Assembly (NCBI RefSeq): GCF_040548815.1
Contig: NZ_JBEPSM010000003.1
Coordinates: 434,001-498,000, forward strand
DNA: 64,000 bases
Origin: Kaistia defluvii
Lineage (GTDB): Bacteria > Pseudomonadota > Alphaproteobacteria > Rhizobiales > Kaistiaceae
Direction of reading: 5' to 3'
Translations under genes and position numbers: made by a program
Notes under the pieces: model-generated
Database searches by the model: none
What the model saw: the letters and a program-made list of their open reading frames with translations, nothing else
Told to the model about the DNA's origin: nothing
Shown here: in pieces, positions 19,407-29,883 of the stretch
Layout: the number at the start of each line of letters is the position of its first letter
Numbering within the stretch: position 1 is the first letter of the stretch

Positions 19407-20048
19407 TCAGGTCGCGAGCTGGGCGATCTCGGCGCGCAGCAGATCCATGCCTTCGCCGGTCTCCGAGGAGGTGGCGATGACGACCGGGAAGGCCGCCGGG
19501 CGCTTGGCGATGGCGGCTTCCGTCGCCGCCTTGACGCGGGCGAGTTCGCCCGTCTTCAACTTGTCCACCTTGGTGAGGACGATCTGGTAGGAGACCGCCG
19601 TCTCGTCAAGCAGGTCGAGCGTCAGCTTGTCGTTTGCCTTCAGTCCGTGGCGGGAATCGATCAGCACATAGACGCGGCGCAGGCTGACGCGGCCGCGAAG
19701 ATAGTCGCGGATCATCCGGTTCCAGGCATCGACGAGCTTCTTCGGCGCTTCGGCATAGCCATAGCCCGGCATGTCGACGATCGACAGGCCGCTGCCGGAG
19801 GTGAAGAAGTTCAGCTCCTGCGTCCGGCCCGGCGTGTTCGACGTCCGCGCCAGGCCGATGCGGTTGGTCAGCGCGTTGATCAGCGACGACTTGCCGACAT
19901 TGGAGCGCCCCGAGAACGCGATTTCTGCCACGTCGATCGGCGGCAGGTGCCCGATCGTGGGCACGCTCATCACGAACTCCCAGGACTTGGCGAAGAAGAG
20001 ACGGCCCGTTTCGAGGCGGTCGATCTCTTCCTGATCAATCTCCGGCAT
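19407..20048 (-). CDS. engB: Ribosome biogenesis GTP-binding protein YsxC/EngB
   Basis: 213 aa from ATG 20048, whose A is shared with the yidC stop (TGATG), so translation is coupled. GTPase motifs: G1 [15 protein letters not shown]3 DMPGYGYA, G4 TKVDK. It acts in large-subunit assembly. The frame continues upstream inside yidC but that is shadow. Confidence 0.95.
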   Translation of the reverse strand: MPEIDQEEIDRLETGRLFFAKSWEFVMSVPTIGHLPPIDVAEIAFSGRSNVGKSSLINALTNRIGLARTSNTPGRTQELNFFTSGSGLSIVDMPGYGYAEAPKKLVDAWNRMIRDYLRGRVSLRRVYVLIDSRHGLKANDKLTLDLLDETAVSYQIVLTKVDKLKTGELARVKAATEAAIAKRPAAFPVVIATSSETGEGMDLLRAEIAQLAT

Positions 20049-21877
20049 CAGCTCTTGGCCTTGGTTGGCGCGGTGGTCTTGTCGCCACCGTCCTTGGGCT
20101 TCTTCTTGAAGGTCGACATGATGTTGCCGAGCAGGTTCACGTCGACGCCCTGGCGCCGCATGATGACCCACTGCTGGGCGATCGACAGCGTGTTGTTCCA
20201 GGCCCAGTAGATCACCAGGCCGGCCGGGAACGTGCCGAGCATGAAGGTGAAGATCACCGGCATCCAGTTGAAGATCACCTGCTGCGCCGGGTCGGCCGGA
20301 GCCGGGTTCAGGCGCATCTGGACCCACATCGTCAGACCCATGATCAGCGGCCAGATGCCGATCATCAGCATGTGCGGCGGCGTCCAGGGGATCAGGCCGA
20401 ACAGGTTAAAGATGGTGGTTGGATCGGGCGCGGAAAGGTCCTGGATCCAGCCGAAGAACGGCGCATGGCGCATCTCGATGGTGACGAAAATCACCTTGTA
20501 GAGCGAGAAGAAGACCGGGATCTGGATCAGCACCGGCCAGCAGCCGGCGAGCGGATTGATCTTTTCCTTCTTGTAGAGCGCCATCAGCTCCTGCTGCTGC
20601 TTCACCTTGTCGTCAGCATAGCGCTCGCGCAGCGCGGCCATTTCCGGCTGCACCTTCTTCATCGCGCTCATCGACTTGTACGACTTGTTGGCGAGCGGGA
20701 AGAACACGGCCTTGACGATGACGGTGACCAGCAGGATGGCCACGCCGAAATTGCCGAACAGCCTGAAGAAATAGTCCATCAGGAAGAACAGCGGCTTGGT
20801 GAAGAAATAGAACATGCCCCAGTCGATCAGCAGGTCGAAGCGGTCGATCTTGAGGTTGTTCTGGTAGTCCTGGATGACCGACACCTGCTTGGCGCCGGCG
20901 AACAGCAGGCCCTCGGCGGTGGCGGTGCCGCCGGCCGGGACGGTGATCGCCTTGCTCTTGAAATCGGTCTGGTAGAGGGGCGTGACGCCGTCGACGAAGC
21001 TGAACGACGCGTCGAAGGACTCGGTGCCGCGCGGAACGACGGCGGCGGCCCAATACTTGTCGGTGATGCCGAGCCAGCCGGTGTTGATGCCCTGGAAGGA
21101 TTCGGAACCGGCCTTGCGCAGGTTCTTGTAGGTGATTTCCTGCAGGCCCTTCTCGCCGAGCACGCCGAGCGGGCCTTCATGCAGGATGTAGTAGCCGGCA
21201 ACGGTGGGTTCGCCCAGGCGCACGACGCGGCCATAGGGCGCCATCGAGACGGCTTGGCCCGTGGCGTTGGCGACTTCGTCCTTGACGGTAAACATGAAGC
21301 GCGGATCGATCGAGATCGTGCGCTTGAAGGTCAGGCCGGCGCCATTGTCCCAGGTCAGGACGACCGGGGTGGTATCGGTCAGCTTCGCGCCTTCGGGCGC
21401 GGTCCAGAGCGTGTCGGGGCCGGGCGCCGCGACGCCGGCGGGCGCGACCCAGCCGAACTCGGAGAAATAGCCGTTCGGCGCGCCCGAGGGCGACAGCAGG
21501 ACGATGGTCGGGCTGTTCGGATTGACCGTCTCGCGGAAGCCGTCGAGATGCAGATCGTCGAAGCGGGCGCCCTTGAGGTTGATCGAGCCGGTCACCGACT
21601 GGGTGTTGATGGCGACGCGCGGGTTGGCGGCGAGCGCCTGCTCGCGGGTCATGACGGTCGCCTGGCCCGGCGTGGTCGGGGCGCCCGGCGTTGCCGCCGC
21701 GCCTTCCGTGCCGGTCGTGGCCGTCGGGCTGCCGGAGGTCGACTGCGCGGCCGGGCTCGTCTGAGCGGTATGCTGGCGCGTCTGATCGATCTTCGGGCCC
21801 GCGACGAAATACTGCCATCCGAAGACGACCGCCACCGAAAGAATGACGGCTAGGATCAGATTGCGGTTATCGGTCAT
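20048..21877 (-). CDS. yidC: Membrane protein insertase YidC
   Basis: 609 aa, the long Gram-negative form. The N-terminal segment [18 protein letters not shown] is TM1; a large periplasmic domain runs to about residue 345; then the conserved core has five TM segments: [56 protein letters not shown], and two near the C-terminus ending [11 protein letters not shown] low-complexity Ser/Thr/Gly/Ala stretch follows TM1. Its ATG overlaps the rnpA stop by 4 bp. Confidence 0.96.
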   Translation of the reverse strand: MTDNRNLILAVILSVAVVFGWQYFVAGPKIDQTRQHTAQTSPAAQSTSGSPTATTGTEGAAATPGAPTTPGQATVMTREQALAANPRVAINTQSVTGSINLKGARFDDLHLDGFRETVNPNSPTIVLLSPSGAPNGYFSEFGWVAPAGVAAPGPDTLWTAPEGAKLTDTTPVVLTWDNGAGLTFKRTISIDPRFMFTVKDEVANATGQAVSMAPYGRVVRLGEPTVAGYYILHEGPLGVLGEKGLQEITYKNLRKAGSESFQGINTGWLGITDKYWAAAVVPRGTESFDASFSFVDGVTPLYQTDFKSKAITVPAGGTATAEGLLFAGAKQVSVIQDYQNNLKIDRFDLLIDWGMFYFFTKPLFFLMDYFFRLFGNFGVAILLVTVIVKAVFFPLANKSYKSMSAMKKVQPEMAALRERYADDKVKQQQELMALYKKEKINPLAGCWPVLIQIPVFFSLYKVIFVTIEMRHAPFFGWIQDLSAPDPTTIFNLFGLIPWTPPHMLMIGIWPLIMGLTMWVQMRLNPAPADPAQQVIFNWMPVIFTFMLGTFPAGLVIYWAWNNTLSIAQQWVIMRRQGVDVNLLGNIMSTFKKKPKDGGDKTTAPTKAKS

Positions 21878-22311
21878 CGTTCACGTCTTTCGGGTGAGGT
21901 CGCTTGGCCCGGCTGCTGGGCTTTTTCCTTGCCGCGATCATGGTGCCGCGGTCCGGAGGTCGGGCGCTTCAGCGCGTCGAAGCCGGAGATAAGATCGGTC
22001 ACGAGGGTTTCGAAGGGCAGCGACAGTGTGGCGCGGCGGCCGACCAGGACATAGTCGGTGCCGGCAACGGCGTGGTCGATGCCCGCGAGGCGGATGGCCT
22101 CGCGCAGGCGCCGCCGGATCCGGTTGCGCTCGGGCGAGTTGCCCATCTTCTTCGTGACCGTATAGCCGACACGCGCCGGGCGACTCTCGTCATCCGCGCG
22201 TAGGTCGCGTTTCTGCAAGACAAAGCCGCGCCGGGAGGCGCGGGGCCCTCCGGCGACGGCAAGAAATTCGGCGCGTTTCTTGAGACGATCCATGGTCTTC
22301 ATATGATCCAT
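21874..22311 (-). CDS. rnpA: Ribonuclease P protein component
   Basis: 145 aa. Protein cofactor of RNase P for tRNA 5' maturation. Seen: LKKRAEFLAVAGGPRASRRGFVLQ, VGYTVTKKMGNSPERNRIRRRL (RNR signature) and YVLVGRRATLSLPF. Alternative ATGs at 22302 and 22293 are possible. The C-terminal tail (about 30 residues, basic/Gln-rich) is longer than in E. coli. Follows rpmH by 41 bp and overlaps yidC. Confidence 0.95.
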   Translation of the reverse strand: MDHMKTMDRLKKRAEFLAVAGGPRASRRGFVLQKRDLRADDESRPARVGYTVTKKMGNSPERNRIRRRLREAIRLAGIDHAVAGTDYVLVGRRATLSLPFETLVTDLISGFDALKRPTSGPRHHDRGKEKAQQPGQATSPERRER

Positions 22312-22352
22312 GGGAGGCCTTTCCGGGCGCCGGCCGGCTGTCCCTCCGCCGA

Positions 22353-22487
22353 TTAGGCAGTGAGCTTCTTGCGGCCCTGCGCGCGGCGAGCCGCGATGAC
22401 CTTGCGGCCGCCGACGGTGGCCATACGGGAACGGAAGCCGTGGCGGCGGGCGCGAACGAGCTTGCTAGGTTGATACGTGCGCTTCAT
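22353..22487 (-). CDS. rpmH: 50S ribosomal protein L34
   Basis: 44 aa, short and highly conserved: [18 protein letters not shown], then [20 protein letters not shown] and KKLTA. It is the first gene of the rpmH-rnpA-yidC-engB unit and sits 134 bp from a strong promoter. Confidence 0.97.
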   Translation of the reverse strand: MKRTYQPSKLVRARRHGFRSRMATVGGRKVIAARRAQGRKKLTA

Positions 22488-22620
22488 GCGTCGTCACCGC
22501 TTGGGGCGGCCCCTCGAATTCAATGTTTATCATCGGATGAGCGAGCCTTCCCGGCGGTCCAGGACCCCGTGCCACGACAAAAGCCATGGCACGACAGGAA
22601 GCGTGCTCTCGTGAGCCCGG

Positions 22621-22649
22621 CTTATACGGACTAGGTCCAGCCAAGTCAA
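22621..22649 (-). promoter_or_regulatory. Sigma70-type promoter of rpmH
   Basis: On the minus strand TTGACT (22649-22644) and TATAAG (22626-22621) are separated by exactly 17 bases, close to consensus, and point at rpmH 134 bp downstream. This fits the strong expression expected for a ribosomal protein gene. Confidence 0.75.
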
Positions 22650-22788
22650 CGCGACTCCGGTATCGCGTCGTCAGATCCCCAAGGGGCATCCGCTGCCCGA
22701 TGGACGGCGCCGGAAGGGAGCCAAAGTTTGACGCAATGTGGCCGCGCGAGTCATCATAGGGTGTCATCGGCCTAGATGGGAGTGCCGA

Positions 22789-24309
22789 TTGAATGACGCC
22801 AAAGTGACGGATCTCAACGCAGGCCCCTTGCAGTCCGGTATTGTCGCGCAGGCTTCCGTGCCGGATGTCGTGCCCGCGCGGCCGCGGCGCCATGCCTTCG
22901 GCCTGTCGATCAAGCTGATCCTGCTGACCATCGTTTTCGTCATGGTCAGCGAAGTCGCGGCCTTCGTCCCCTCCGTGTCGAGCTATCGCGTCCGCTTCCT
23001 GGAAGAGAAGCTGGCGACCGCGCAGGCGGCTGCCGTGCTGCTCGGCTCGGCCGCCTGGGAAAATGTGCCGCGCAGCGTCCAGGACGAGTTGCTGGCCTCG
23101 GTCGGCGCGACCGCCATCGTGCTGCGTACCGGCAAGGCGAGCCGTCTGCTCGCCGCCGTCGAAATGCCGCCCACCGTCGACGAGGTGGCGGATCTGCGCG
23201 AGGTGACGCTCTGGCGTTCGGCCGAGGCCGCCTTCTCGACCCTGACCGCCTGGACGCCGCGCACGCTGCGCGTCATCGGGCCGGATCGGGACGGCAAGAG
23301 CCTCGAACTGGTGATCAGCGACCGGCCGCTGCGCGCGGCGATGATCCGCTTCGCCGGCAACATCCTGCTGCTTTCGGCAGTGATCTCGATCCTGACGGCG
23401 ATGCTGATCTATGTCAGCCTGCAGCGCCTGCTGATCCGGCCGATGCGCCGGTTGGCGCAGGCGATGGTGCGCTATTCCGAGGATCCGGAAGACAAGTCGC
23501 GCATCATCGAGCCGAGCGGCCGCTCCGATGAAATCGGCATCGCCGAGGACAAGCTGGCCGCGATGCAGAACCACCTGACCGAGTCGCTGGCGCAGAAGCG
23601 CCACCTCGCCGATCTCGGCCTGGCGGTGTCCAAGGTCAATCACGATCTGCGCAACCTGCTGGCCTCGGCGCAGCTCTTCTCCGATCGCATCGCGGCGCTG
23701 CCCGACCCGGCTGTGCAGCGCTTCGCGCCAAAACTGATCGCCACGCTCGACCGCGCCATCGATTATTGCCAGACGACGCTCGCCTATGGCCGGGCGCGCG
23801 AACGCGAGCCGCAGCGGCGCCTGATCAATCTCGCCCGGATCTGCCATGACGTCGCCGACGTGCTCGGCCTCGACCAGCATGCGAGCATCACCTTCGATAA
23901 CCGCATCGAGCCCGGCTTCGAGATCGATGCCGATCCCGACCAGCTGTTCCGCGTCCTGCTCAATCTGTGCCGCAACGCCGTTCAGGCCATGGACGGCGAG
24001 GCGGACCCGGCGATCGTGCGGCGCCTTTCCATAGAAGGGCGGCGCGAGGGCAGCGTCGTCATCCTCCGCATCTGCGACACCGGCCCCGGCGTGGCGGCCA
24101 AGGCCCGCCAGCACCTGTTCCAGGCCTTCCAGGGCGGCGTGCGGCCCGGCGGCGCGGGGCTTGGTCTCGCGATCGCGGCGGAGATCGTCCGCGCCCATGG
24201 CGGCACGATTTCCCTGGTTGACCAGAGCAAGCCGGGGGCGGTGTTTGAGATAACCCTGCCGGACCGGCCGATCGCCTTCGATCTCGCCGCCCGGGCGCGG
24301 GTCGGCTAG
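22789..24309 (+). CDS. Membrane sensor histidine kinase with HAMP domain
   Basis: 506 aa from TTG 22789, chosen for the GGGAG 7 bases upstream; GTG 22804 is an alternative. Topology: TM1 about 40-61, periplasmic region to about 186, TM2 187-208, HAMP to about 262, then the kinase core. The phospho-acceptor is His285 in KVNHDLRNLL; N box LNLCRNAVQAM; G1 CDTGPGV; G2 GGAGLGLAIA. No partner response regulator is adjacent. Divergent from rpmH. Signal unknown. Confidence 0.88.
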   Translation: MNDAKVTDLNAGPLQSGIVAQASVPDVVPARPRRHAFGLSIKLILLTIVFVMVSEVAAFVPSVSSYRVRFLEEKLATAQAAAVLLGSAAWENVPRSVQDELLASVGATAIVLRTGKASRLLAAVEMPPTVDEVADLREVTLWRSAEAAFSTLTAWTPRTLRVIGPDRDGKSLELVISDRPLRAAMIRFAGNILLLSAVISILTAMLIYVSLQRLLIRPMRRLAQAMVRYSEDPEDKSRIIEPSGRSDEIGIAEDKLAAMQNHLTESLAQKRHLADLGLAVSKVNHDLRNLLASAQLFSDRIAALPDPAVQRFAPKLIATLDRAIDYCQTTLAYGRAREREPQRRLINLARICHDVADVLGLDQHASITFDNRIEPGFEIDADPDQLFRVLLNLCRNAVQAMDGEADPAIVRRLSIEGRREGSVVILRICDTGPGVAAKARQHLFQAFQGGVRPGGAGLGLAIAAEIVRAHGGTISLVDQSKPGAVFEITLPDRPIAFDLAARARVG

Positions 24310-24527
24310 GGATTTCCCCCTCGATGCTTTGATGAGCGGCGACGTAGGGAGCGCTTGGCGACCCGACGGCAATCGGCGCGTCTTTAGCCGGCGCGAAAAA
24401 TTCTCCACAGGCTCATCCAACTCGACGCTTGCAATCGCGGGAACGAGGCTGTAGCAATCCCCTCGTCGACGGCCTGAGGGTCGGCGCGGCGCCCGGGAGG
24501 TTTACTCCAGGGTGAAGCAAGCGACAG

Positions 24528-24604
24528 GCGCCCGTAGCTCAGCTGGATAGAGCACCAGACTACGAATCTGGGGGTCAGGAGTTCGAATCTCTTCGGGCGC
24601 GCCA
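24528..24604 (+). tRNA. tRNA-Arg (anticodon ACG)
   Basis: 77 nt with full cloverleaf: acceptor GCGCCCG/CGGGCGC, anticodon stem CCAGA/TCTGG with loop CTACGAA (ACG at 24562-24564), T loop TTCGAATCT, discriminator G and encoded CCA. The ACG anticodon is expected to be modified to ICG and read CGU/CGC/CGA. It marks the boundary between the core block and the accessory region downstream. Confidence 0.97.
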
Positions 24605-24632
24605 TTTCCTTCAAGGAAATCAATTGCTTACC

Positions 24633-24658
24633 AAAGCGCCCTTCCGGGGCGCTTTTTG
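24633..24658 (+). terminator. Rho-independent terminator of tRNA-Arg
   Basis: AAAGCGCCC-TTCC-GGGGCGCTTTTT: a GC-rich stem with tetraloop and five Ts, 29 bases past the tRNA. Confidence 0.88.
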
Positions 24659-25124
24659 CATTTTGGGCTTGGGGTACAACGTCGAAAGCCGCGCGCCGAC
24701 GCTACCCGGCACTCATAGGCATTCCTGATAACGTCAGTGTCGCTCCATCGCGGTGAGCCGACGCCGGATGCCAGACCCATCGCAGCTTCCATGCCGGAGT
24801 TTGCACGGAGCCGAACGCCCTCTGAGCAGGACGCATTCGGTTCGCCAAGGCGCAGGGGCGCCGGAAGGCTCGATCTACTTGTGTGGCGGTTGAGCGGGCG
24901 GCCAACTCAAGGCCACGACCGCTCTGCTTCCTTCGAGACGGCCCGGGACCGATCTCGTGCCGGCCAGGGAGCGTCCTAGCCAGGGCTCTGGCAGGCTGGT
25001 CGTGGCGGGGGCCGACTGGCCGCTCAAAATTCATAAATTGTTAAATCCTGTTGGCCAGTTTGCCTTGGCTGTTCGGAACAAATCCCTACCGGGCAGTCCT
25101 TTATATAAGTCTGGTGGGAGCGTA
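24659..25124. other. Intergenic, no recognised gene
   Basis: About 465 bp after the tRNA terminator. Short ORFs exist on both strands but have shadow-like Arg/Pro/Ser-rich translations. I see no repeat of the tRNA 3' end that would mark an attachment site. The last 60 bp are AT-rich and may hold the promoter of the IalB-like gene. Confidence 0.5.
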
Positions 25125-25640
25125 ATGACTGGATTATCGATCGCGAAAAGAGCGCTTCTCGCAGGAGCAATCTGTGTAATGGCGAGCAGCGTTGCTGCTC
25201 AAACTCCAAGGCTGATCAAAACATATTCTGATTGGGCCCTATATACTTACCCCGACAAGGCGGGGAAGGTCTGCTTTGCGATGGCGGCGCCTACGTCGCA
25301 GCGCCCAACCGGCGTCAATCGCGACCCGACATACTTCATGGTGACCAATCGTCCGGGCTCAAAAGTCCACAACGAAGTGTCGATTGTCATAGGCTACCCG
25401 TTCAAGTCGGATTCTTACGTCACAGTGAACGTGGATGGCAAAAAGTTCAGGCTCTTCACCCAGGGAGACGGCGCCTGGAGTGATGAACTTTCTGAACAGG
25501 CGTGGCTCGTCAACGCCATGAAGGCGGGAAGCAAGATGTCTGTCCATGGTTTGTCGAAACGCGGCACGAATACAACGGACACCTATTCCCTGAAGGGCGT
25601 GTCAGCGGCCTTGAGAGCGGCGGACCAGGCCTGCGCCTGA
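25125..25640 (+). CDS. Invasion associated locus B (IalB) family protein
   Basis: 171 aa from ATG 25125, preceded by TGGGAG. A signal peptide (AKRALLAGAICVMASSVAAQ) leads to a small beta-rich domain with the family pattern: YSDWALYTY ... GKVCFAMAAPTSQ ... YFMVTNRPG ... NEVSIVIGYPFK. IalB proteins were named from Bartonella; in free-living Rhizobiales they are common periplasmic proteins of unknown role. The paired Cys expected in the family are present (VCF and the C-terminal QACA). Confidence 0.85.
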   Translation: MTGLSIAKRALLAGAICVMASSVAAQTPRLIKTYSDWALYTYPDKAGKVCFAMAAPTSQRPTGVNRDPTYFMVTNRPGSKVHNEVSIVIGYPFKSDSYVTVNVDGKKFRLFTQGDGAWSDELSEQAWLVNAMKAGSKMSVHGLSKRGTNTTDTYSLKGVSAALRAADQACA

Positions 25641-25707
25641 CCGGAAGGGGTCGATCCCAGGATGGCGCCTCGCATATGCGAGGCTTGCCATGCCTGAGAG
25701 AGGGGTA

Positions 25708-26028
25708 TCACGGCTGCGGCAGGGCATCCGGGCGCCGCAGGCGCGGCTCGTTATAGAGCGGGCCGCGATGCCGGCTTTTGGCACTGCCCTGATAATAGAA
25801 CGGATTGCGCTGGGGATCTGCCTTGAGGCGCGTCGCGTCCGTTGCGCGGCTACTCACTCGACAACCCTTGCCGACAACCCTGAATTCACCATCCGGGCAC
25901 GGTTGGTGCCTTGAGGTCAGGTCGGTTTTCGAGAATTCTGGCGTGGAAATTCCTGCCGCCAAGACTGGTCCGGTTATGAATATTGCAGTGATCGCGAAGA
26001 TCCCTGCCGTGGCTCTCATCGGTTTCAT
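25708..26028 (-). CDS. Small predicted secreted protein
   Basis: 106 aa from ATG 26028 with upstream GAGGG. Residues 1-26 look like a signal peptide (GIFAITAIFITGPVLAAG). The mature part is polar and basic, with a single Cys pair (QPCPDGEFRVVGKGCRV) that could form a disulphide. I do not recognise the family. Divergent orientation to the serine hydrolase downstream. Confidence 0.55.
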   Translation of the reverse strand: MKPMRATAGIFAITAIFITGPVLAAGISTPEFSKTDLTSRHQPCPDGEFRVVGKGCRVSSRATDATRLKADPQRNPFYYQGSAKSRHRGPLYNEPRLRRPDALPQP

Positions 26029-26588
26029 AAGCCCTCGAAATGCAATTATATCGCGCTGGATTGGCCAGCAATGGATTTTCCGCCGACGGGCAGGGCGGAG
26101 ATGCTGATGATTCATCATATGTCATTTGAAACGCTCATATCAATAGAGCGGGTCAGCTGCAGGAACTGTCCGCCGCGTCGGGTCCAACGTATCGGCTCCA
26201 TGATCACCCTTGCGAGTGTGTCCGTTAAGCAGGGTTTCAACGTGTCCCGATATTCCTTGGCAACAGCTGCGGAGAGGGCTGCGACGGATCGGCTCGCCCG
26301 GCCCCCGTTAGACTTTCCCATGGCGAATGAGACGGCTCGGAACCGACGCGGCCCGGCTCGGCAATTCAAACGCATGCCAGGCGCCACCGTCGACGTCGAC
26401 GTCGACGTGGACCGGGTAGGGGGGGTGGCCTATGACCCTGCAGGCCGTGGAAATCGGGAAAGTTTAGGCGCTCAGGTCCTGGCGGCCGCGTCCAAGGTGT
26501 CCAGACACGGAGTACGTACGCTTCGCTGGCGCCCAAAGACCGCCGTACTGCCGTTATCGTTCAAAGACCGAGATGGCGGGAGGCCTCA
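26029..26588. other. Intergenic, no recognised gene
   Basis: About 560 bp. A short tandem of GTCGAC units (26389-26406) and a G-run are the only conspicuous features; no convincing ORF or RNA was found. The region just before 26589 probably carries the promoter of the hydrolase gene. Confidence 0.5.
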
Positions 26589-27596
26589 ATGTTCAAAGCT
26601 CGGGTCGCGCTCATGCTGGTCATCAGCATGTTGATCGCCGGAAGCGCTGGCGCTCAACCTTGGCAAGCGGTCGATCCCGCGACGTCGGGTTGGTCCTCCG
26701 AGGGGTTGGAGGTGGCAAAGCGTCAATCGAGTGCTCTCAGGTCGACAGCCCTGATGATCGTTCAGGACGGGAGGGTCGTCGCCAGTTGGGGAGACGCGGC
26801 CCACAAAGTGAATGTCGCTTCCGTCCGAAAGAGCCTTCTGAGTGCGCTTTACGGGATTGCCGTTTCCGAAGGAAGGATTGATCTTTCCAGCAACCTGGCT
26901 GACCTCGGTATCGACGATAACGCACCCAGTCTTACCGCAGCTGAAAAAACGGCAACCGTCCGGGATCTTTTGATGGCGCGTTCTGGCGTCTACCATCCCG
27001 CTGCCCATGAAACGGCCGACATCAAGCGCAAGCGGCCTGAACGCGGGAGCCATCCACCCGGAACTTTCTGGTTTTATAACAACTGGGACTTCAACGCGCT
27101 GGGAACGATCTATCGACAGCGGACCGGCGAAGACATCTTCCAAAGCTTTGAACATAGAATTGCCCGGCCGCTCGGCATGGAAGATTTCTCGATCCAGGAT
27201 GGGCGCTACGCCGCTGAGAAGCTTTCCGAGCACCCGGCCTATCCCTTCAAGCTTAGCGCCCGTGACGCGGCGCGCTTCGGCCAATTATATCTCAATGGAG
27301 GGCGTTGGGGCGGAAAGCAGATCATTCCCGCCGAATGGGTGAGGGAATCGACGGCTCCCCACTCCTGGGCAAAGCGGATACGGCAGGGCTACGGCTACAT
27401 GTGGTGGACGTTGCCCGTCGATACCTGGGGTCCAGAGGCCTTTTATGCCTCGGGGTACGGTGGCCAGGTCATCGCCGTCGTGCCATCGAAGAGGCTTGTG
27501 GTGGTCCAAACTGTCGACCTGAAGCAGAACGCGCAGGGGGTCCGGACAAGCGCGTTCATTGATCTACTGAAGGTGATCGCCTCCGCTTCGCCGTGA
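26589..27596 (+). CDS. Serine hydrolase, class C beta-lactamase/penicillin-binding fold
   Basis: 335 aa with signal peptide (residues 1-22, ending AGA). The SxxK motif is SVRK (residues about 79-82, catalytic Ser and Lys); the YxN motif is YNN in FWFYNNWDFNALG; the third motif region is ASGYGGQ, the Gly-rich strand that replaces KTG/HxG in this family. It matches the esterase/6-aminohexanoate-dimer-hydrolase-like group rather than true AmpC (no resistance context). Preceded by GGGAGG. Substrate unknown. Confidence 0.88.
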   Translation: MFKARVALMLVISMLIAGSAGAQPWQAVDPATSGWSSEGLEVAKRQSSALRSTALMIVQDGRVVASWGDAAHKVNVASVRKSLLSALYGIAVSEGRIDLSSNLADLGIDDNAPSLTAAEKTATVRDLLMARSGVYHPAAHETADIKRKRPERGSHPPGTFWFYNNWDFNALGTIYRQRTGEDIFQSFEHRIARPLGMEDFSIQDGRYAAEKLSEHPAYPFKLSARDAARFGQLYLNGGRWGGKQIIPAEWVRESTAPHSWAKRIRQGYGYMWWTLPVDTWGPEAFYASGYGGQVIAVVPSKRLVVVQTVDLKQNAQGVRTSAFIDLLKVIASASP

Positions 27597-27644
27597 ACGT
27601 CGACTTCGCGTGTTGTCTGCGAGCAGCCGGGGGCGGGTAGGACG

Positions 27645-28457
27645 CTATTCCTCCGGCGCCACCACTGGAGCCGTGACAGCGCCTTCTGTCGAACCGGCAC
27701 TGCTCCGCTGTCTGCCATGGATCGGCGTCTTGAGCGTTCGCTTGACGCGGTGGTTTTCATCCGCCTTCGAAAGGCCGGACGGAGAAACGCCCTTCAGATA
27801 GTTCTTCTGCCACTTCTGTTCTTCGGTCAGTTCATCCCGCATCTGAAGGCCGGCATTGAAAAGGCGGCGCTCGCTATTCCAGACCTTGTGTTCCCGGTGG
27901 AAGTCGGGATCGTCCTCCATCGAAAGGATGACTGGCTGCACCTCTTCGATGGCGACACTGGGCGTCATGGTGATGAAGCAGAATGGCTCACCCTTGGCGA
28001 AGGTTACGGCGCCGGGGCGGGTGAACTTCCAGTTCATGGTGAAGCTGAAGGGGAGCCAGTTTGTTTCAACCAGGCCGTCGAGCGGATGGATGCCGTCTTT
28101 GAGTCGGTTTGGACCGCCTCGCGCCCAGACCATCCAGCCCGGATCGGTTCGAAATACATAGCCAGGGTGGAACGTGACAATGCCATGGCCGAAGGTGGAC
28201 GAGATGAAGCGGTGCGTCACCCCCGGCTCGTGCACGCGGATGATAACGTCGCTGGTGCTGTTATAGCCCGTCCAGATGACTGTCACTTCATGCGGGTTCA
28301 GAAGCTCCCAGCCGGAAGCGTTCGCAATCGAAAGCGGAGTGCAACGATAGGCAAAATGCTCGTTGGTTGCATCCATCCAGTCGCGCTGCCCCGGCGCAGG
28401 AACAAGCGCGGGCGGATTGGGGGACTGAATCATGCATTCCAGGCGGGGGGGAACCAT
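27645..28457 (-). CDS. DUF6065 family protein
   Basis: 270 aa from ATG 28457, preceded by a perfect GAGGAAAG. Conserved pattern of the family is visible: [66 protein letters not shown] and [11 protein letters not shown]. Function is not established; homologues often sit in small accessory clusters. The last 40 residues are a disordered Ala/Pro/Ser/Thr tail. It lies 148 bp downstream of the collagen-like gene on the same strand. Confidence 0.82.
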   Translation of the reverse strand: MVPPRLECMIQSPNPPALVPAPGQRDWMDATNEHFAYRCTPLSIANASGWELLNPHEVTVIWTGYNSTSDVIIRVHEPGVTHRFISSTFGHGIVTFHPGYVFRTDPGWMVWARGGPNRLKDGIHPLDGLVETNWLPFSFTMNWKFTRPGAVTFAKGEPFCFITMTPSVAIEEVQPVILSMEDDPDFHREHKVWNSERRLFNAGLQMRDELTEEQKWQKNYLKGVSPSGLSKADENHRVKRTLKTPIHGRQRSSAGSTEGAVTAPVVAPEE

Positions 28458-28605
28458 CGTCTTTCCTCTACCGGTGGTACATGAAGCGTCATTGCGATGC
28501 TGGCCCGGCCAATTCAACTTTCACGAATGCGTGCGCTTGGATAGCCCTGGGCGAACACCATCGCGGGCAATGGCCGCGATGGTGTCCAATCGACTGTACT
28601 GCCTG

Positions 28606-29883
28606 TCACCCGGACTCTCCGGGAGGGCCGGGAGGACCGGAAGGTCCCGGAGCGCCCGGCGCTCCGGGAGGTCCCTGCTCTCCCGGAGTGCCCGGCGGGC
28701 CATCGCTTCCCCCCGGCCCCTGCGGTCCCTCGGGGCCAATCGGCCCCTGCGGCCCCTCGGGGCCAATCGGACCCGTGGGACCCGTCGGCCCAGTCGGTCC
28801 GACTGTTCCGTCGGTTCCGGGGGCCCCTGGTGCACCGGGTGTTCCAACCACATTGGCCGAACGCGGCAGATCGCCCGCATCGCGACCCAGATAGGTTGGC
28901 ATGTAGTCTTCGCGATCGCGCCGGATAAGGGACTTGTTGCCCGTTCCGAAGTGGAAGCGCAGACCGCCCATCGCGGTCACGTCGTTGCCGCCATCGTCAT
29001 TGCCGCCAACATCGAATGCGACATCACCAAAGATCGAGGCGGCGGTCCCAGTCGAGAACTGGGTCAGGTATTCCGCGCCGCCAATGATTTCGGTCCTGTC
29101 GTTGCCGAACGCGTCAGCGTAGCGGAGGCCGGCATTGATCTTGAAGTTGTCGGTTGCGTACCAGTTGGCGCGTCCCTCCGCGAACAGCCCCGCATCGTCG
29201 TCGAGCGAATCCCAGTTGACGCCGGCGAGGCCTTCCAGGGTAAAGCGGTCCAGATAAAGCTGGCCCTCGACGCCGACCTTGGCCTGCGATAGGCCCTGCT
29301 CGTAATCGGTGCCATCCTGATAGGAGCCGTTGCCGTAGAGATAGCTGGCATATGCGCCGATCGCCCCCTTCTCGGGATCGCGACGGAACAGATGCACAGC
29401 GGAACCGGCAAAGCCGTTTTCCTGCGAAATGCCGCCCAGCGCGTCGAGCTGGACGCCCCCGCGTTCGCCCAGCGGAATAGCCAGCGAGCCCTCCGAGTAG
29501 CCATAGCCTTCGTAGCGCCCATTGCCGCCGCCACCGCCAATGCGGAAATTCGGGGCAGCAACGGCAAGGCGGCTGGGAGGAGCCTCTCCGCTGTAGTCCA
29601 CCAGCATCCGGCTGCCTGCCGCCTGGGCGGAGAGTTGCCCTTGAATGGCGGTGGATGCAGACCGGACCTCGGCGAGCTCAGCCTGGGCCCGGGCCGTTTC
29701 GGCACGTGCCGCGACCAGTTCGCCTTCCAGCCGCCTCTGGCCCCGCTGGAGGTCCAGGATCATCTTGTAGAGCTGCTCATTGCTCGGCGATTGAGCCAAC
29801 GCCGCTGGTATCGAATTACCGAAGACGGCAGTAAAGGCAATGATGGAGCAACTTATATACAGTGTCTTCCGATCTGGTCTCAT
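28606..29883 (-). CDS. Predicted outer-membrane protein with C-terminal collagen-like Gly-X-Y domain
   Basis: 425 aa. Layout: signal peptide (about 1-30, ending ALAQ); coiled coil (about 35-85, [20 protein letters not shown]); a central Gly/aromatic-rich region (about 95-310) with alternating strands typical of an outer-membrane barrel ([39 protein letters not shown]); then residues 347-425, 26 uninterrupted Gly-X-Y triplets such as GPTGPTGPT and GPEGPQGPI. The chain ends in the collagen-like part. No bacterial prolyl hydroxylase is nearby. Role inferred as surface structure or adhesion; no assignment to a named family. Confidence 0.8.
   Translation of the reverse strand: MRPDRKTLYISCSIIAFTAVFGNSIPAALAQSPSNEQLYKMILDLQRGQRRLEGELVAARAETARAQAELAEVRSASTAIQGQLSAQAAGSRMLVDYSGEAPPSRLAVAAPNFRIGGGGGNGRYEGYGYSEGSLAIPLGERGGVQLDALGGISQENGFAGSAVHLFRRDPEKGAIGAYASYLYGNGSYQDGTDYEQGLSQAKVGVEGQLYLDRFTLEGLAGVNWDSLDDDAGLFAEGRANWYATDNFKINAGLRYADAFGNDRTEIIGGAEYLTQFSTGTAASIFGDVAFDVGGNDDGGNDVTAMGGLRFHFGTGNKSLIRRDREDYMPTYLGRDAGDLPRSANVVGTPGAPGAPGTDGTVGPTGPTGPTGPIGPEGPQGPIGPEGPQGPGGSDGPPGTPGEQGPPGAPGAPGPSGPPGPPGESG

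Noticed and set aside
20372..21853. 493-codon open frame antisense to yidC
   Set aside because: Antisense shadow, low-complexity Asp/Glu/Arg/Gly translation and no ribosome site.
22465..24420. 651-codon open frame antisense to the histidine kinase
   Set aside because: Shadow; the sense strand has complete HAMP and kinase motifs.
24384..24623. Minus-strand ORF with RPKRFELLTPRFVVWCSIQLS
   Set aside because: It is the well-known spurious translation of the antisense strand of a tRNA; the tRNA-Arg cloverleaf at 24528-24604 explains it.
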